Below are positions 55,666-64,000 of a DNA stretch of 64,000 bases, piece by piece. A model generated the notes under the pieces. That model did not search any database, had not been told where the DNA came from, and saw only the letters and a program-made list of their open reading frames with translations. The DNA lies in NCBI RefSeq assembly GCF_011602485.2, contig NZ_CP050022.2:124001-188000 (forward strand), read 5' to 3'. This DNA is from Bradyrhizobium sp. 1(2017) (GTDB lineage: Bacteria; Pseudomonadota; Alphaproteobacteria; Rhizobiales; Xanthobacteraceae). The stretch's first letter is position 1; each line of letters begins with the position of its first letter. Both the position numbers and the translations under genes were made by a program.

Positions 55666-56379
55666 ATGCGGCCAAGCCGCCGTGCGCCCGACGAATTGCG
55701 CCCCGTGACGCTGGAGCGTGGCGTGGTCAAATATGCGGAGGGCTCCTGCCTCGTGAAATTCGGCGACACCCACGTGCTGGTCACCGCGACGCTGGAAGAC
55801 CGCCTGCCGCCGTGGCTGAAGGGTCAGGGCCGCGGCTGGGTCACCGCCGAATACGGCATGCTGCCGCGCGCGACCTCGGAACGGACCCGCCGCGAGGCCT
55901 CCGCCGGCAAGCAAAGCGGCCGTACCGTCGAGATCCAGCGCCTGATCGGCCGCTCGCTCCGCACCATCGTCGACCTCGAAGCGCTCGGCGAGCGCCAGAT
56001 CACGGTCGATTGCGACGTGCTCCAGGCCGACGGCGGCACCCGCACGGCCTCGATCACCGGTGCCTGGGTCGCGCTGGCCGATTGCATCACCTGGATGAAG
56101 GCGCGCAACATGGTCAAGGCCAACGTGCTGCGCGACAACGTCGCCGCGATCTCCTGCGGCATCTACAACGGCGCGCCCGTGCTCGACCTCGACTACGCCG
56201 AGGATTCGGAAGCCGAGACCGACGCCAATTTCGTCATGACCGGCGACGGCCGCATCATCGAGGTGCAGGGCACCGCGGAACGCGAGCCGTTCACGCAGGA
56301 CGAGTTCCTGGCGCTGATGACGCTGGCGCGCAAGGGCGTCGCGCGCCTCGTGGACTTGCAGAAACTGGCTGTAGCGTAG
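55666..56379 (+). CDS. rph: Ribonuclease PH
   Basis: A 237-residue phosphorolytic 3'-5' exoribonuclease for tRNA 3'-end trimming. Typical segments: [20 protein letters not shown] at the start, [20 protein letters not shown] and the phosphate-site Arg region. GGAGG lies 7 nt before the ATG at 55666. Upstream is a 168-bp divergent region shared with hrcA; downstream is rdgB after 10 bp. Confidence 0.97.
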   Translation: MRPSRRAPDELRPVTLERGVVKYAEGSCLVKFGDTHVLVTATLEDRLPPWLKGQGRGWVTAEYGMLPRATSERTRREASAGKQSGRTVEIQRLIGRSLRTIVDLEALGERQITVDCDVLQADGGTRTASITGAWVALADCITWMKARNMVKANVLRDNVAAISCGIYNGAPVLDLDYAEDSEAETDANFVMTGDGRIIEVQGTAEREPFTQDEFLALMTLARKGVARLVDLQKLAVA

Positions 56380-56389
56380 TCAATAGGCC

Positions 56390-57025
56390 ATGCACCGCCG
56401 AATCACGGACAAGCTCGTCATCGCGACCCACAATCCCGGCAAGCTCGCCGAGATGCGGGAGCTGCTTGCGCCGTACGGCATCGCGGCGGTGTCGGCCGGC
56501 GAGCTCGGCCTAGCTGAGCCCGAAGAGACCGGCAACGATTTCCGCAGCAATGCCGCGATCAAGGCGATCGCGGCGGCGCAGGCGACCAAGCTCCCCGCCT
56601 TCGCCGATGATTCCGGCATCGTGGTCGACGCGCTCGACGGCGCGCCCGGCATCTACAGCGCGCGCTGGGCCAGTCCGTCGAAGGACTTCAACGCCGCGAT
56701 GACGCGTATCGAGCGCCTGTTGCAGGAGCGCGGCGCCACCACGCCCGACAAGCGCAAAGCCCACTTCGTCTCGGCGCTCTGCGTTGCCTGGCCCGACGAT
56801 CATCTCGAAGAGGTCGAGGCGCGCGTCGACGGCACGCTGGTCTGGCCGCCGCGCGGCACCGCCGGCTTCGGCTACGATCCGATGTTTTTGCCCGACGGCC
56901 ACGACCGCACCTTCGGCGAGATGACCAGCATCGAGAAGCACGGCCTGCCGCCGCTCGGCCTTGGCCTGTCGCACCGTGCCCGCGCCTTCGTGAAACTGGC
57001 GGAGATCTGCCTTGAGCCGCGCTAA
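56390..57025 (+). CDS. rdgB: RdgB/HAM1 family non-canonical purine NTP pyrophosphatase
   Basis: A 211-residue ITP/XTP pyrophosphatase that clears deaminated purine nucleotides. The nucleotide motif is [13 protein letters not shown] (T/SHNxxK), then [20 protein letters not shown] and [21 protein letters not shown]. Its last 14 bp overlap hemW. The order rph-rdgB-hemW is a common alphaproteobacterial arrangement. Confidence 0.97.
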   Translation: MHRRITDKLVIATHNPGKLAEMRELLAPYGIAAVSAGELGLAEPEETGNDFRSNAAIKAIAAAQATKLPAFADDSGIVVDALDGAPGIYSARWASPSKDFNAAMTRIERLLQERGATTPDKRKAHFVSALCVAWPDDHLEEVEARVDGTLVWPPRGTAGFGYDPMFLPDGHDRTFGEMTSIEKHGLPPLGLGLSHRARAFVKLAEICLEPR

Positions 57026-58166
57026 GGAAGCCTTCGGCGTCTACGTGCACTGGCCGTTCTGCCTGTCGAAGTGCCCCTATTGCGACTTCAACAGCCATGT
57101 CCGCCACGCCGCGATCGACGAGGCGCGGTTCGCTTCGGCTTTTGCACGCGAGATCGCCGCGACCGCCGAGCGCGCGCCGGGTCGCGAGGTCACCTCGATC
57201 TTCCTCGGTGGCGGCACGCCGTCGCTGATGCAGCCCGCAACCGTCGGCGCCGTGCTCGATGCGATCGGCAAGCACTGGACGGTGGCGAAGGACGCCGAAG
57301 TGACGCTGGAGGCGAACCCGACCAGCGTCGAGGCCACCCGCTTTGCCGGCTATCGCGCCGCCGGCGTCAACCGCGTCTCGCTCGGCGTGCAGGCGCTCGA
57401 CGACGCCTCGCTGAAGGCGCTGGGCCGTCTGCACAATGCGCGCGAAGCGCTCGATGCCGTCGCCATCGCGCGCCGCTCGTTCGACCGCTATTCGTTCGAC
57501 CTGATCTACGCCCGTCCCGACCAGACGCCGGCGATGTGGGCCGATGAGCTGCGTCTCGCGATCGATGAAGCGGCCGAGCATCTGTCGCTCTATCAATTGA
57601 CGATCGAGGAAGGCACGCCGTTCTTCGGCCTGCACCAGGCCGGCAAATTGAAGACGCCGGACGAGGCCGTCGCGCGCGCCCTCTACGACGTCACGCAGGA
57701 GACCTGCGACAGGCTCGGCTTGCCCGCCTACGAGATCTCCAACCACGCGCGGCGCGGCGCCGAGTGCCGGCACAATCTGGTCTATTGGCGCGGCGAGGAA
57801 TATGCCGGCATCGGCCCCGGCGCGCATGGCCGCCTCGACATCGACGGCGTCAGGCACGCGACCGCCACCGAGAAGCGTCCCGAAGCCTGGCTGATGCGGG
57901 TCGAGACAAACGGTCATGGCGTCGTCACCGACGAGCTCCTCAACAGCGAGGAACGCGCCGACGAATTCCTGCTGATGGGGCTGCGTCTCGCCGAAGGCAT
58001 CGACCCCGAGCGCTACAAGGCGCTTTCGGGCCGCCCGCTCGATCCCAAGCGCATCTCGCTTCTGCGCGAGGAAGGCGCGATCACCGTGGATGCAACGGGC
58101 CGCCTGCGCGTGACGAGCAGCGGTTTTCCGGTGCTGGATGCGGTGGTGGCGGACCTCGCGGCGTAA
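57012..58166 (+). CDS. hemW: Radical SAM heme chaperone HemW (coproporphyrinogen-dehydrogenase-like)
   Basis: A 384-residue radical SAM protein, formerly called HemN-like. The 4Fe-4S ligands C17, C21 and C24 are in [15 protein letters not shown]; the SAM-binding GGGTPSLMQ follows, then the HemN C-terminal domain. It inserts heme into respiratory enzymes rather than oxidising coproporphyrinogen. Start TTG at 57012, overlapping rdgB by 14 bp, with no nearer ATG. It ends 24 bp from the convergent lppC-like gene. Confidence 0.94.
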   Translation: MSRAKEAFGVYVHWPFCLSKCPYCDFNSHVRHAAIDEARFASAFAREIAATAERAPGREVTSIFLGGGTPSLMQPATVGAVLDAIGKHWTVAKDAEVTLEANPTSVEATRFAGYRAAGVNRVSLGVQALDDASLKALGRLHNAREALDAVAIARRSFDRYSFDLIYARPDQTPAMWADELRLAIDEAAEHLSLYQLTIEEGTPFFGLHQAGKLKTPDEAVARALYDVTQETCDRLGLPAYEISNHARRGAECRHNLVYWRGEEYAGIGPGAHGRLDIDGVRHATATEKRPEAWLMRVETNGHGVVTDELLNSEERADEFLLMGLRLAEGIDPERYKALSGRPLDPKRISLLREEGAITVDATGRLRVTSSGFPVLDAVVADLAA

Positions 58167-58190
58167 GCTCTCTCCCCATCTACGAAGCGA

Positions 58191-59381
58191 TCAGGCCCCA
58201 AAGCTCTTCGGCGAGCCCGCGACCGCCACGCCGCCACCTTGCGTCACCTTCATCACGGCAAGCCCACGCTCATTGGTGCCATCGGGCCGGAAGCGGAACA
58301 GGCCGTCGATGCCGGCAAAGCCGGAGGGATTGGTGAGCACGTCGGGCGAGAAGCGCGTGGTGCCTTGCGTGCGCGCCAGTGCGGCGACAAGGGCGACGGC
58401 GTCATAAGCGAGCGTCGCGGTGCGGATCGGCTCGGCACCGTATTTGGTGCGATAGCGGCCGGAGAACGCGCGAAAGCCAGCCGGGTCCGGCGCGGCATAG
58501 AGGCCGCCTTGCAGCGCGGCGCTGGCATAGACGCGCGGGCTGTCCCACAGCCCGGTGCCGAGCATCTGGATATTGCGCAAATTCGCGCCCGCCGCCGTCA
58601 TCGCATCCGCCACCGACACCACGGCATCGCCGTCATCGGCAATGAACAGCGCATCCGCGCTGCCGAGCAGCTGTGCCACGGTCCGCGCCGGGGTGGCGCG
58701 ATCGGCGCCGTATTTTTCGAACGCAACGATGCGCCCGCCACGCCGTGGCACAGCGGCCTTCACGGCGGCTTCGACGACATTGCCATAGGCATTGTCGGGC
58801 ACGAGCACGGCGACGGAGCGCTTTCCGATGCTGGCGGAATATTCGACGATGCGGTTGACGTCGGACTCCGGCAGGAACGAGAGCAGATAAACGCCGCGTC
58901 CGGCGATGCTGGAATCGGTCGAGAACGCGATCACCGAGATGCCGCGCGTGCGCGCGACCTGCGCCACCGCCGGCACCGACTGCGCGAACAATGGTCCCAG
59001 GATGATCTCGGCACCCTCGTCGACCGCCTGCTGCGCGCCCGCCTGCGCGCCTTGCGGGCTGCCATTGTCGTCCTTGATCAGCAGCTGGATGTTCGGATTC
59101 TGGAACTCGGCCAGCGCCATCTCGGCGGCGTTGCGCATGGATTGCGCCGCAAGTCCGGCATTGCCGGCGGCCGAGAGCGGCAGGATCACCGCGACCTTCA
59201 CCCCACCGGTGCCCGCGGTGGTGCCCTGCTGCGGCGGGCCGGCCGGCTGGGCCGGCGGCGCGGAAGAACTGGAGAAAGGGTTTGAGAACTGGCTGAGACT
59301 TTGCTGCACGCCGGCGCAGGCCGACAGCAGGGGCGTTCCGAGCAGCAGGCCAAGCGCACTCCGCCGGGTCGCTCCTGACAT
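58191..59381 (-). CDS. Periplasmic-binding-like lipoprotein, LppC/LpoA (PBP activator) family
   Basis: A 396-residue protein. The lipobox is LLSACAG after RRSALGLLLGTP, giving an outer-membrane lipoprotein. The rest is a type I periplasmic-binding fold like leucine-binding proteins (VKVAVILPLSAAGNAGLAAQ, AEIILGPLFAQSVPAVAQVA). It lies beside rsmI and yraN, like E. coli lpoA. E. coli LpoA activates penicillin-binding protein 1A; here that role is inference, and an amino-acid binding role is possible. Starts at 59381 and 59426 are both plausible; 59381 gives a cleaner signal. Confidence 0.82.
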   Translation of the reverse strand: MSGATRRSALGLLLGTPLLSACAGVQQSLSQFSNPFSSSSAPPAQPAGPPQQGTTAGTGGVKVAVILPLSAAGNAGLAAQSMRNAAEMALAEFQNPNIQLLIKDDNGSPQGAQAGAQQAVDEGAEIILGPLFAQSVPAVAQVARTRGISVIAFSTDSSIAGRGVYLLSFLPESDVNRIVEYSASIGKRSVAVLVPDNAYGNVVEAAVKAAVPRRGGRIVAFEKYGADRATPARTVAQLLGSADALFIADDGDAVVSVADAMTAAGANLRNIQMLGTGLWDSPRVYASAALQGGLYAAPDPAGFRAFSGRYRTKYGAEPIRTATLAYDAVALVAALARTQGTTRFSPDVLTNPSGFAGIDGLFRFRPDGTNERGLAVMKVTQGGGVAVAGSPKSFGA

Positions 59382-59778
59382 CAGGGTTCCCTGGACGGGA
59401 GACTTCAAATCGCGCGGGCCCACCATGCAGCTTCTCTTCTGACCAGCGATCGCCAGCCGGTCACAACACTCATTCCGCGACACAAGCCGCGGATTCAGGC
59501 ATATTGTCGGCAAATAGTTAACTAAAACAAAAGGATAACGATCGCTTAACGCGGCCGCGCCTTAGAGTTCCGGCTAGCTGTCCACCCGTCCATCATCCAG
59601 CATCAAGGCGGCGTTTCCGTCGTGAATATGACGCTGGTGCTTCATTCCCTGGGGAATGTGATGCCTGCCGGATCACATTCCAGTCCCCCTCAGTCCTTAC
59701 CGCGCCCCTCGCCTCGGCACGATCTTTTTCCAGGGGCCGGTTCCCAGCCCTGCCGTTCGTGCCTAAGTTGACTTCATT
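59382..59778. other. Divergent intergenic region of the lppC-like gene and rsmI
   Basis: About 400 bp with a locally A+T-rich patch (59510-59550) holding two TTAAC segments and a TAACG. It is a promoter region for both genes. I see no hairpin of note and no gene on either strand. Confidence 0.5.
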
Positions 59779-60729
59779 ATGCGCGCAAAGCCGGCCTCGA
59801 TAAATACGCCTGAAGCCCAAGATGCCGCCCCGCGCGGTTTCTCCATCGACGCCCATCGCCTCGCAGCGCCGAAGGCGGCGCCGGGCCTCCATCTGGTCGC
59901 GACCCCAATCGGCAACCTCGGCGACATCACGGTCCGCGCGCTCCAGACGCTGGCGGGCGTCGATGTCATCGCCTGCGAGGACACCCGCATCACCCGCCGC
60001 CTGACCGAGCGCTACGCCATTGCCGCGCAGCTCAAGCAATATCACGAGCACAACGCGGAAGCCGCGCGCCCGAAAATCCTGGAAGCACTTGCGGCCGGAG
60101 GTTCGATCGCCCTGGTCTCGGATGCCGGCACCCCGCTGATCTCCGATCCCGGCTTCAAGCTGGTGCGCGAGGTCTGCGCGGCCGGCTACGCGGTCTATGC
60201 GCTGCCCGGCCCATCCTCCGTGCTCGCCGCACTGTCGGTCGCGGCGCTGCCGACCGACCGCTTCTTCTTCGAGGGTTTCCTGCCGGCCAAATCCGCCGCG
60301 CGAAAATCGCGCCTTGCCGAGCTCGCCCGCATCGACGCGACGCTGGTGATGTTCGAATCCGGCAACCGCGTGCAGAACACGCTGGCCGAGCTCGCCGAGA
60401 TCATGGGGACGCGCGAAGCCGCGATCTGCCGCGAGCTGACGAAGCTGCACGAGGAGATTTCGCGTGCACCACTGAGCGACCTGGCGCGCGACGCTGATGC
60501 GCTGGAGACCCGCGGCGAGTTCGTGCTGGTGATCGCCCCACCCGCTGCGGACGCCGAGCTGCTGACATCGGATGCGCTGGACGGCCTGCTGCGCGAGCAG
60601 CTCGCCGCGCACAGCGTCAAGGATGCCGTGGCGCACGCGGTCGCGCTGTCGGGCCGGCCGCGCCGCGAGGTCTATGCCCGGGCGCTCGAGCTTGCAAAGG
60701 ACCTGCGGGGCGGCGATGGCGAAGACTGA
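59779..60729 (+). CDS. rsmI: 16S rRNA (cytidine-1402-2'-O)-methyltransferase
   Basis: A 316-residue tetrapyrrole-methylase-fold enzyme that 2'-O-methylates C1402 in the ribosomal P site. It has [34 protein letters not shown] and [16 protein letters not shown], the family hallmarks. The ATG at 59779 leaves a 35-residue N-terminal extension. Its 3' end overlaps yraN by 14 bp. Confidence 0.97.
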   Translation: MRAKPASINTPEAQDAAPRGFSIDAHRLAAPKAAPGLHLVATPIGNLGDITVRALQTLAGVDVIACEDTRITRRLTERYAIAAQLKQYHEHNAEAARPKILEALAAGGSIALVSDAGTPLISDPGFKLVREVCAAGYAVYALPGPSSVLAALSVAALPTDRFFFEGFLPAKSAARKSRLAELARIDATLVMFESGNRVQNTLAELAEIMGTREAAICRELTKLHEEISRAPLSDLARDADALETRGEFVLVIAPPAADAELLTSDALDGLLREQLAAHSVKDAVAHAVALSGRPRREVYARALELAKDLRGGDGED

Positions 60730-61117
60730 GGTCCCGGCGGAACCGAAAATCGCCTCGCCCGAGCGCGTCGCCGCGTTCCGTACCGGCCTCTCGGCCGAGA
60801 GCCGCGCCGCCGCCTATCTCATGGCCAAGGGCTATCGCATTCTCGCCAAGCGTTATCGCACGCCCCATGGCGAGATCGACATCGTGGCGCGCCGCCGCAA
60901 TCTGATCGCCTTCGTCGAGGTCAAGGCGCGCGCGAGCCTCGATGACGCCGCCTTTGCCGTGACGCCGCGCCAGCAGCAACGCATCATCAACGCCGCGCAA
61001 GGCTGGCTCGTGGCGCATCCCGAGCATGCCGAATTCGAACTGCGATTCGACGCCATGCTGATTGCGCCGCGGTCACTTCCGCGCCATGTGTTGGCGGCAT
61101 TCGACGCCTCGACCTGA
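60716..61117 (+). CDS. YraN/UPF0102 family endonuclease-like protein
   Basis: A 133-residue protein of the PD-(D/E)XK-like UPF0102 family: [20 protein letters not shown] then [20 protein letters not shown], the family signature with the E-x-D and E-x-K residues of a nuclease core. It lies between rsmI and gshB in the usual order. A role in Holliday-junction processing or DNA uptake has been suggested, but none is proven. Confidence 0.95.
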   Translation: MAKTEVPAEPKIASPERVAAFRTGLSAESRAAAYLMAKGYRILAKRYRTPHGEIDIVARRRNLIAFVEVKARASLDDAAFAVTPRQQQRIINAAQGWLVAHPEHAEFELRFDAMLIAPRSLPRHVLAAFDAST

Positions 61118-61127
61118 AAGGCAGACC

Positions 61128-62072
61128 ATGAAACTGAACGTCGCCGTCCAGATGGATCCCATCGCCCGCATCAACATCAAGGGCGATTCCACCTTTGCGC
61201 TGCTCCTGGAGGCGCAGAAGCGCGGCCACGGCCTGTCCTATTACACGCCCGACAAGCTCTCGATGGTCGGTGACGAGATCGTCGCGCCGGTTCAGCTCCT
61301 CACCGTGCGCGACGAGCCCGGCGACCATTTCACCCTCGGCGAGCCCAGGCGCGAGGCGCTCAACGGCTTCGACGTCGTGCTGCTCCGCCAGGACCCGCCG
61401 TTCGACCTCGCCTATATCACCTCGACGCATTTCCTGGAGCGAATTCATCCGAAGACGCTGGTCGTCAACGATCCGGCCTCGGTGCGCAACGCGCCCGAAA
61501 AGCTCTTCGTGATGAACTTTCCGCAGCTGATGCCGCCGACCCTGATCTCGCGCGACCTCGACGAGATCAACGCCTTTCGCGACAAGCACGGCGCGGTGGT
61601 GATGAAGCCGCTGCACGGCCATGGCGGCGCCGCGGTGTTCCGCGTGATGCCGCAGGACATGAATTTCGGCTCGCTGTTCGACATGTTCTCGGTCACCTTC
61701 AAGGAGCCCTGGGTGATCCAGCAATTCATCCCCGAGGTGAAGCATGGCGACAAGCGCATCATCCTCGTCAACGGCGAGTTTGCCGGCGCGGTGAACCGCG
61801 TGCCGGCCGCGGACGACCTTCGCTCCAACATGGTGCGCGGCGGCGCCGCGCAGGAGACCGAGCTCACCCCGCGCGAGCGCGAGATCTGCGCCACCGTCGG
61901 GCCGGCGCTGCGCGAACGCGGCCTGCTGTTCGTCGGCATCGACGTCATCAACGGCAACCTCACCGAGATCAACGTCACCTCGCCGACCGGCATCCGCGCC
62001 ATCGCCCGGCTCGGCGGCCCGGACGTTGCGGCGAAGATCTGGGACACGATCGAAGCGAAGCGGAAGAAGTAG
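61128..62072 (+). CDS. gshB: Glutathione synthetase
   Basis: A 314-residue ATP-grasp enzyme for the second step of glutathione synthesis. [36 protein letters not shown] and [18 protein letters not shown] are the family pattern. The ATG at 61128 lies 10 bp after yraN with AAGG upstream. Confidence 0.97.
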   Translation: MKLNVAVQMDPIARINIKGDSTFALLLEAQKRGHGLSYYTPDKLSMVGDEIVAPVQLLTVRDEPGDHFTLGEPRREALNGFDVVLLRQDPPFDLAYITSTHFLERIHPKTLVVNDPASVRNAPEKLFVMNFPQLMPPTLISRDLDEINAFRDKHGAVVMKPLHGHGGAAVFRVMPQDMNFGSLFDMFSVTFKEPWVIQQFIPEVKHGDKRIILVNGEFAGAVNRVPAADDLRSNMVRGGAAQETELTPREREICATVGPALRERGLLFVGIDVINGNLTEINVTSPTGIRAIARLGGPDVAAKIWDTIEAKRKK

Positions 62073-62442
62073 GGGCTATGGCGATTGCGCTGTGGCGTTC
62101 GTGATCTCCCTCCAACGTCGTCCCGGCGAAGGCCGGGGCGACACCTTCAGTGTCGCGCGTTGCTTCCATCTCATGAGCAGGCCACCCCTCCAGCGCCCAC
62201 ACCACTAACCATCCATTCACCATGACGCCGCGCGCGTCGTGCGAACGAACGAGCTGGCTTGCGTGAAACTACGGGGCCGCTGGCCGACCCAATAACGCCG
62301 CGTTCACCATCCGCCGAAAACCCGCGGCGTGACCGGCCATCACATTCAGTCTCGCAACACCCCTTACACTTTTACTCCCTACTCATCGACACGGGGAACC
62401 CGCCAGGTGCGGTCCGAGTGCCCCGCGTAAGAGTAGAAGCGT
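62073..62442. other. Intergenic region between gshB and cpaB
   Basis: About 370 bp with no gene. A half-length GTCGTCCCGGCGAAGGCCGG repeat is near 62117. The rest is probably the promoter and leader of the pilus operon. A TAACCAT/TTCACCAT pair (62206-62223) resembles CtrA half-sites only weakly. Confidence 0.4.
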
Positions 62443-63255
62443 ATGAATACCGCACGCATTGTCGTTCTCGTCATCGCACTGGGCGCCGGCGGCGTCGCTG
62501 CCTATCTGGCGAGCGGTTATCAGAATGCGCCCGCTCCGGTTCTCCCTGTCGCCGAGAAGCTGCCGACGGTCGAGGTCCTGATCGCGAAGAACGACATCGG
62601 GCTCGGCCAGGCCGTCAAGCCCGAGGACCTGCAATGGCAGACCTGGCCGGCGGCGACTGCGAGCAACGCCTTCATCCGCCGTGACAGCAGGCCCGAGGCG
62701 CAAATCCAGATCGCCGGCTCGATCGCGCGCGTGCCCTTGATGCAGGGCGAGCCGATCCGCGAGCAGAAGCTGGTCCGGGCCGAAGGCTCCGGCTTCATGG
62801 CCGCGATCCTGCCCTCCGGCATGCGGGCCGTCTCCACCGAAATTTCAGCCGAGACCGGCGCCGGCGGCTTCATCCTGCCGAACGACCGCGTCGACATCGT
62901 GCTGACCCGACGCCTGAAGAATCCCGACGCCAACGGCGCGACCGCAGGCAACGACCTCATCCTGTCCGAGGTCATCCTGACCAACATCCGCGTGCTCGCG
63001 ATCGACCAGGCGCCGAAGGAGAAGGACGGCCAGACCGCCGTGATCGGCAAGACCGTCACGCTCGAGCTCAAGCCCGACCAGGTCGCCACGCTGTCGGCGG
63101 CGCGACAGGGCGGCACGCTCCAGCTCGCGCTGCGGAGCATCGCCGATGCCAAGGCCGTGGAGAGCCCGGTCGAGGAACAGGCGGCCAAGCGTTCCGACGG
63201 CGTCAACGTGATCCGCTACGGGGTACAGGCGCGGCAACAGACGTCACAGAAGTGA
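62443..63255 (+). CDS. cpaB: Flp pilus assembly protein CpaB
   Basis: A 270-residue periplasmic-side protein of the Tad/Flp pilus system. One N-terminal membrane segment (RIVVLVIALGAGGVAAYLAS) and a SAF domain from about 45 (VEVLIAKNDIGLGQAVKPED), followed by the RcpC/CpaB domain with GGFILPNDRVDIVLTRRL. It is first in the gene order cpaB-cpaC here; pilA and cpaA are not within the window. Confidence 0.94.
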   Translation: MNTARIVVLVIALGAGGVAAYLASGYQNAPAPVLPVAEKLPTVEVLIAKNDIGLGQAVKPEDLQWQTWPAATASNAFIRRDSRPEAQIQIAGSIARVPLMQGEPIREQKLVRAEGSGFMAAILPSGMRAVSTEISAETGAGGFILPNDRVDIVLTRRLKNPDANGATAGNDLILSEVILTNIRVLAIDQAPKEKDGQTAVIGKTVTLELKPDQVATLSAARQGGTLQLALRSIADAKAVESPVEEQAAKRSDGVNVIRYGVQARQQTSQK

Positions 63256-63268
63256 TGATGGGGATAGC

Positions 63269-64000
63269 ATGAAAGACGGGGGTGATCGGACGGGCCTGCG
63301 CATTCGGGGGAAGCGCGCGCGCTCGGTCCTGGCGGGGACAATGCTGATGCTGGGGCTGCTCGCAGCCCCCAACGAGGTCAGCGCCGCGGATGCGCCGGTC
63401 GGCGACCAGGCTCCGATGCAGGCGTCCGATCTCGGCGTGTCGCCGGTCGCGACGACCGCGCCGGCGCGGACACGCTTCCTGTCACTCGGCATCGGCAAGT
63501 CCGTGGTCGTTGACCTGCCACGCGAGGTCAAGGACGTGCTGGTGGCCGATCCCAAGATCGCCAACGCGGTGATCCGCTCATCCCAGCGCGCCTATATCAT
63601 CGGCGGTCAGGTCGGCCAGACCAACGTCGTGTTCTTCTCCGCCGACGGCCAGCAGGTCGCCTCCTACGACATCGCGGTGAAGCGCGACCTCAACGGCATG
63701 CGCACGGCGCTGCGCCAGTCGCTGCCGGGCGTGCAGATCGAAGGCGTCGGCGACAGCGTGATGCTGACCGGCTCGGTGTCGAGCCCGGTGGAGGCGCAGC
63801 AGGCAGGCGACGTCGCCGCCAAGCTCGTCGGCGGCTCCGACAAGGTCGTCAACAACATCGTCGTGCGTGGCCGCGACCAGGTGATGCTCAAGGTCGTCGT
63901 CGGCGAAGTGCGCCGCGACATCGTCAAGCAGCTGGGCGTCGATCTCAGCGCCAGCCTGAACGCCGGCACCGCAGTCGTCAATTTCAACAATTCCAATCCG
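63269..64000 (+). CDS. cpaC: Flp pilus secretin CpaC (partial, runs off the right edge)
   Basis: 244 codons of the outer-membrane secretin of the Tad pilus. Signal-like segment LAGTMLMLGLLAAPNEVSAA, then the pilus-formation N-domain (FLSLGIGKSVVVDLPREVKD and AYIIGGQVGQTNVVFFSADG), a BON-like domain near 140-185, and the beginning of the secretin core (QVMLKVVVGEVRRDIVKQLG). The ATG at 63269 follows GATGGGGATAGC. The rest of the tad cluster lies to the right. Confidence 0.95.
   Translation, partial: MKDGGDRTGLRIRGKRARSVLAGTMLMLGLLAAPNEVSAADAPVGDQAPMQASDLGVSPVATTAPARTRFLSLGIGKSVVVDLPREVKDVLVADPKIANAVIRSSQRAYIIGGQVGQTNVVFFSADGQQVASYDIAVKRDLNGMRTALRQSLPGVQIEGVGDSVMLTGSVSSPVEAQQAGDVAAKLVGGSDKVVNNIVVRGRDQVMLKVVVGEVRRDIVKQLGVDLSASLNAGTAVVNFNNSNP

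Noticed and set aside
62206..62223. CtrA half-sites before cpaB
   Set aside because: TAACCAT and TTCACCAT match the motif only partly and the spacing is not typical.

Overview
The window looks like a chromosomal segment of a high-GC alphaproteobacterium, most likely Bradyrhizobium or a close relative in the Nitrobacteraceae. This rests on three things: the gene order (rpoN-lptB-lptA-lptC-rnd; hrcA-grpE near dnaK-dnaJ-pmtA; an lppC-like gene beside rsmI-yraN-gshB), the presence of fzlA and pmtA, and many short palindromic intergenic repeats of the type common in that genus. The species call is inference.

Layout. 1-6.5 kb (minus strand): 5' part of rpoN, LPS-transport genes lptB/lptA/lptC, rnd and a HAD-UbiA fusion of the DPPR-synthase type. 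6.7-8.0 kb: an MFS transporter. 8.09-15.97 kb: a compact integrative element in tRNA-Leu(CAG), bounded by 18-bp direct repeats. It has a tyrosine integrase at the tRNA end, a serine recombinase, a DUF5343-like gene, a two-membrane-segment coiled-coil protein, a double-HTH protein, small unknown genes and three repeat-rich non-coding patches. 16.2-20.2 kb: an NDUFA9-like dehydrogenase, then DprE2-like, DprE1-like and UppP genes. With the UbiA protein these suggest a polyprenyl-phosphoryl-arabinose pathway that the element has split.

20.4-24.6 kb: fzlA, queG, an acyl-CoA thioesterase-like gene, an NTF2-like gene and a hydrolase. 24.9-30.6 kb: translation block infC (ATT start), rpmI, rplT, pheS, pheT. 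30.7-38.7 kb: a TauE/SafE permease, a Tat-exported amine oxidase, a YiiX-like hydrolase, divergent csoR/copA, nikR and an EI24 membrane protein. 38.7-43.8 kb: EmrAB-like efflux pair, nth, a DUF2244 gene and an Ada-like methyltransferase. 43.9-47.9 kb (minus): gpmA, dapB, DUF1330, pyrF, FMN reductase, pmtA. 48.0-55.5 kb: dnaJ, dnaK (with an RpoH-type promoter), a secreted protein, a Tat-signal nicotinamidase, grpE, hrcA. 55.7-62.1 kb: rph, rdgB, hemW, an lppC-like lipoprotein, rsmI, yraN, gshB. 62.4 kb to the end: cpaB and the start of cpaC, the left edge of a Flp/Tad pilus cluster.

Most of the window is ordinary housekeeping sequence. The unusual parts are the tRNA-Leu element and its repeat arrays, the split arabinose-donor pathway, tandem ribosome-binding-site repeats before lptC, and hairpins that overlap stop codons or sit in leaders.
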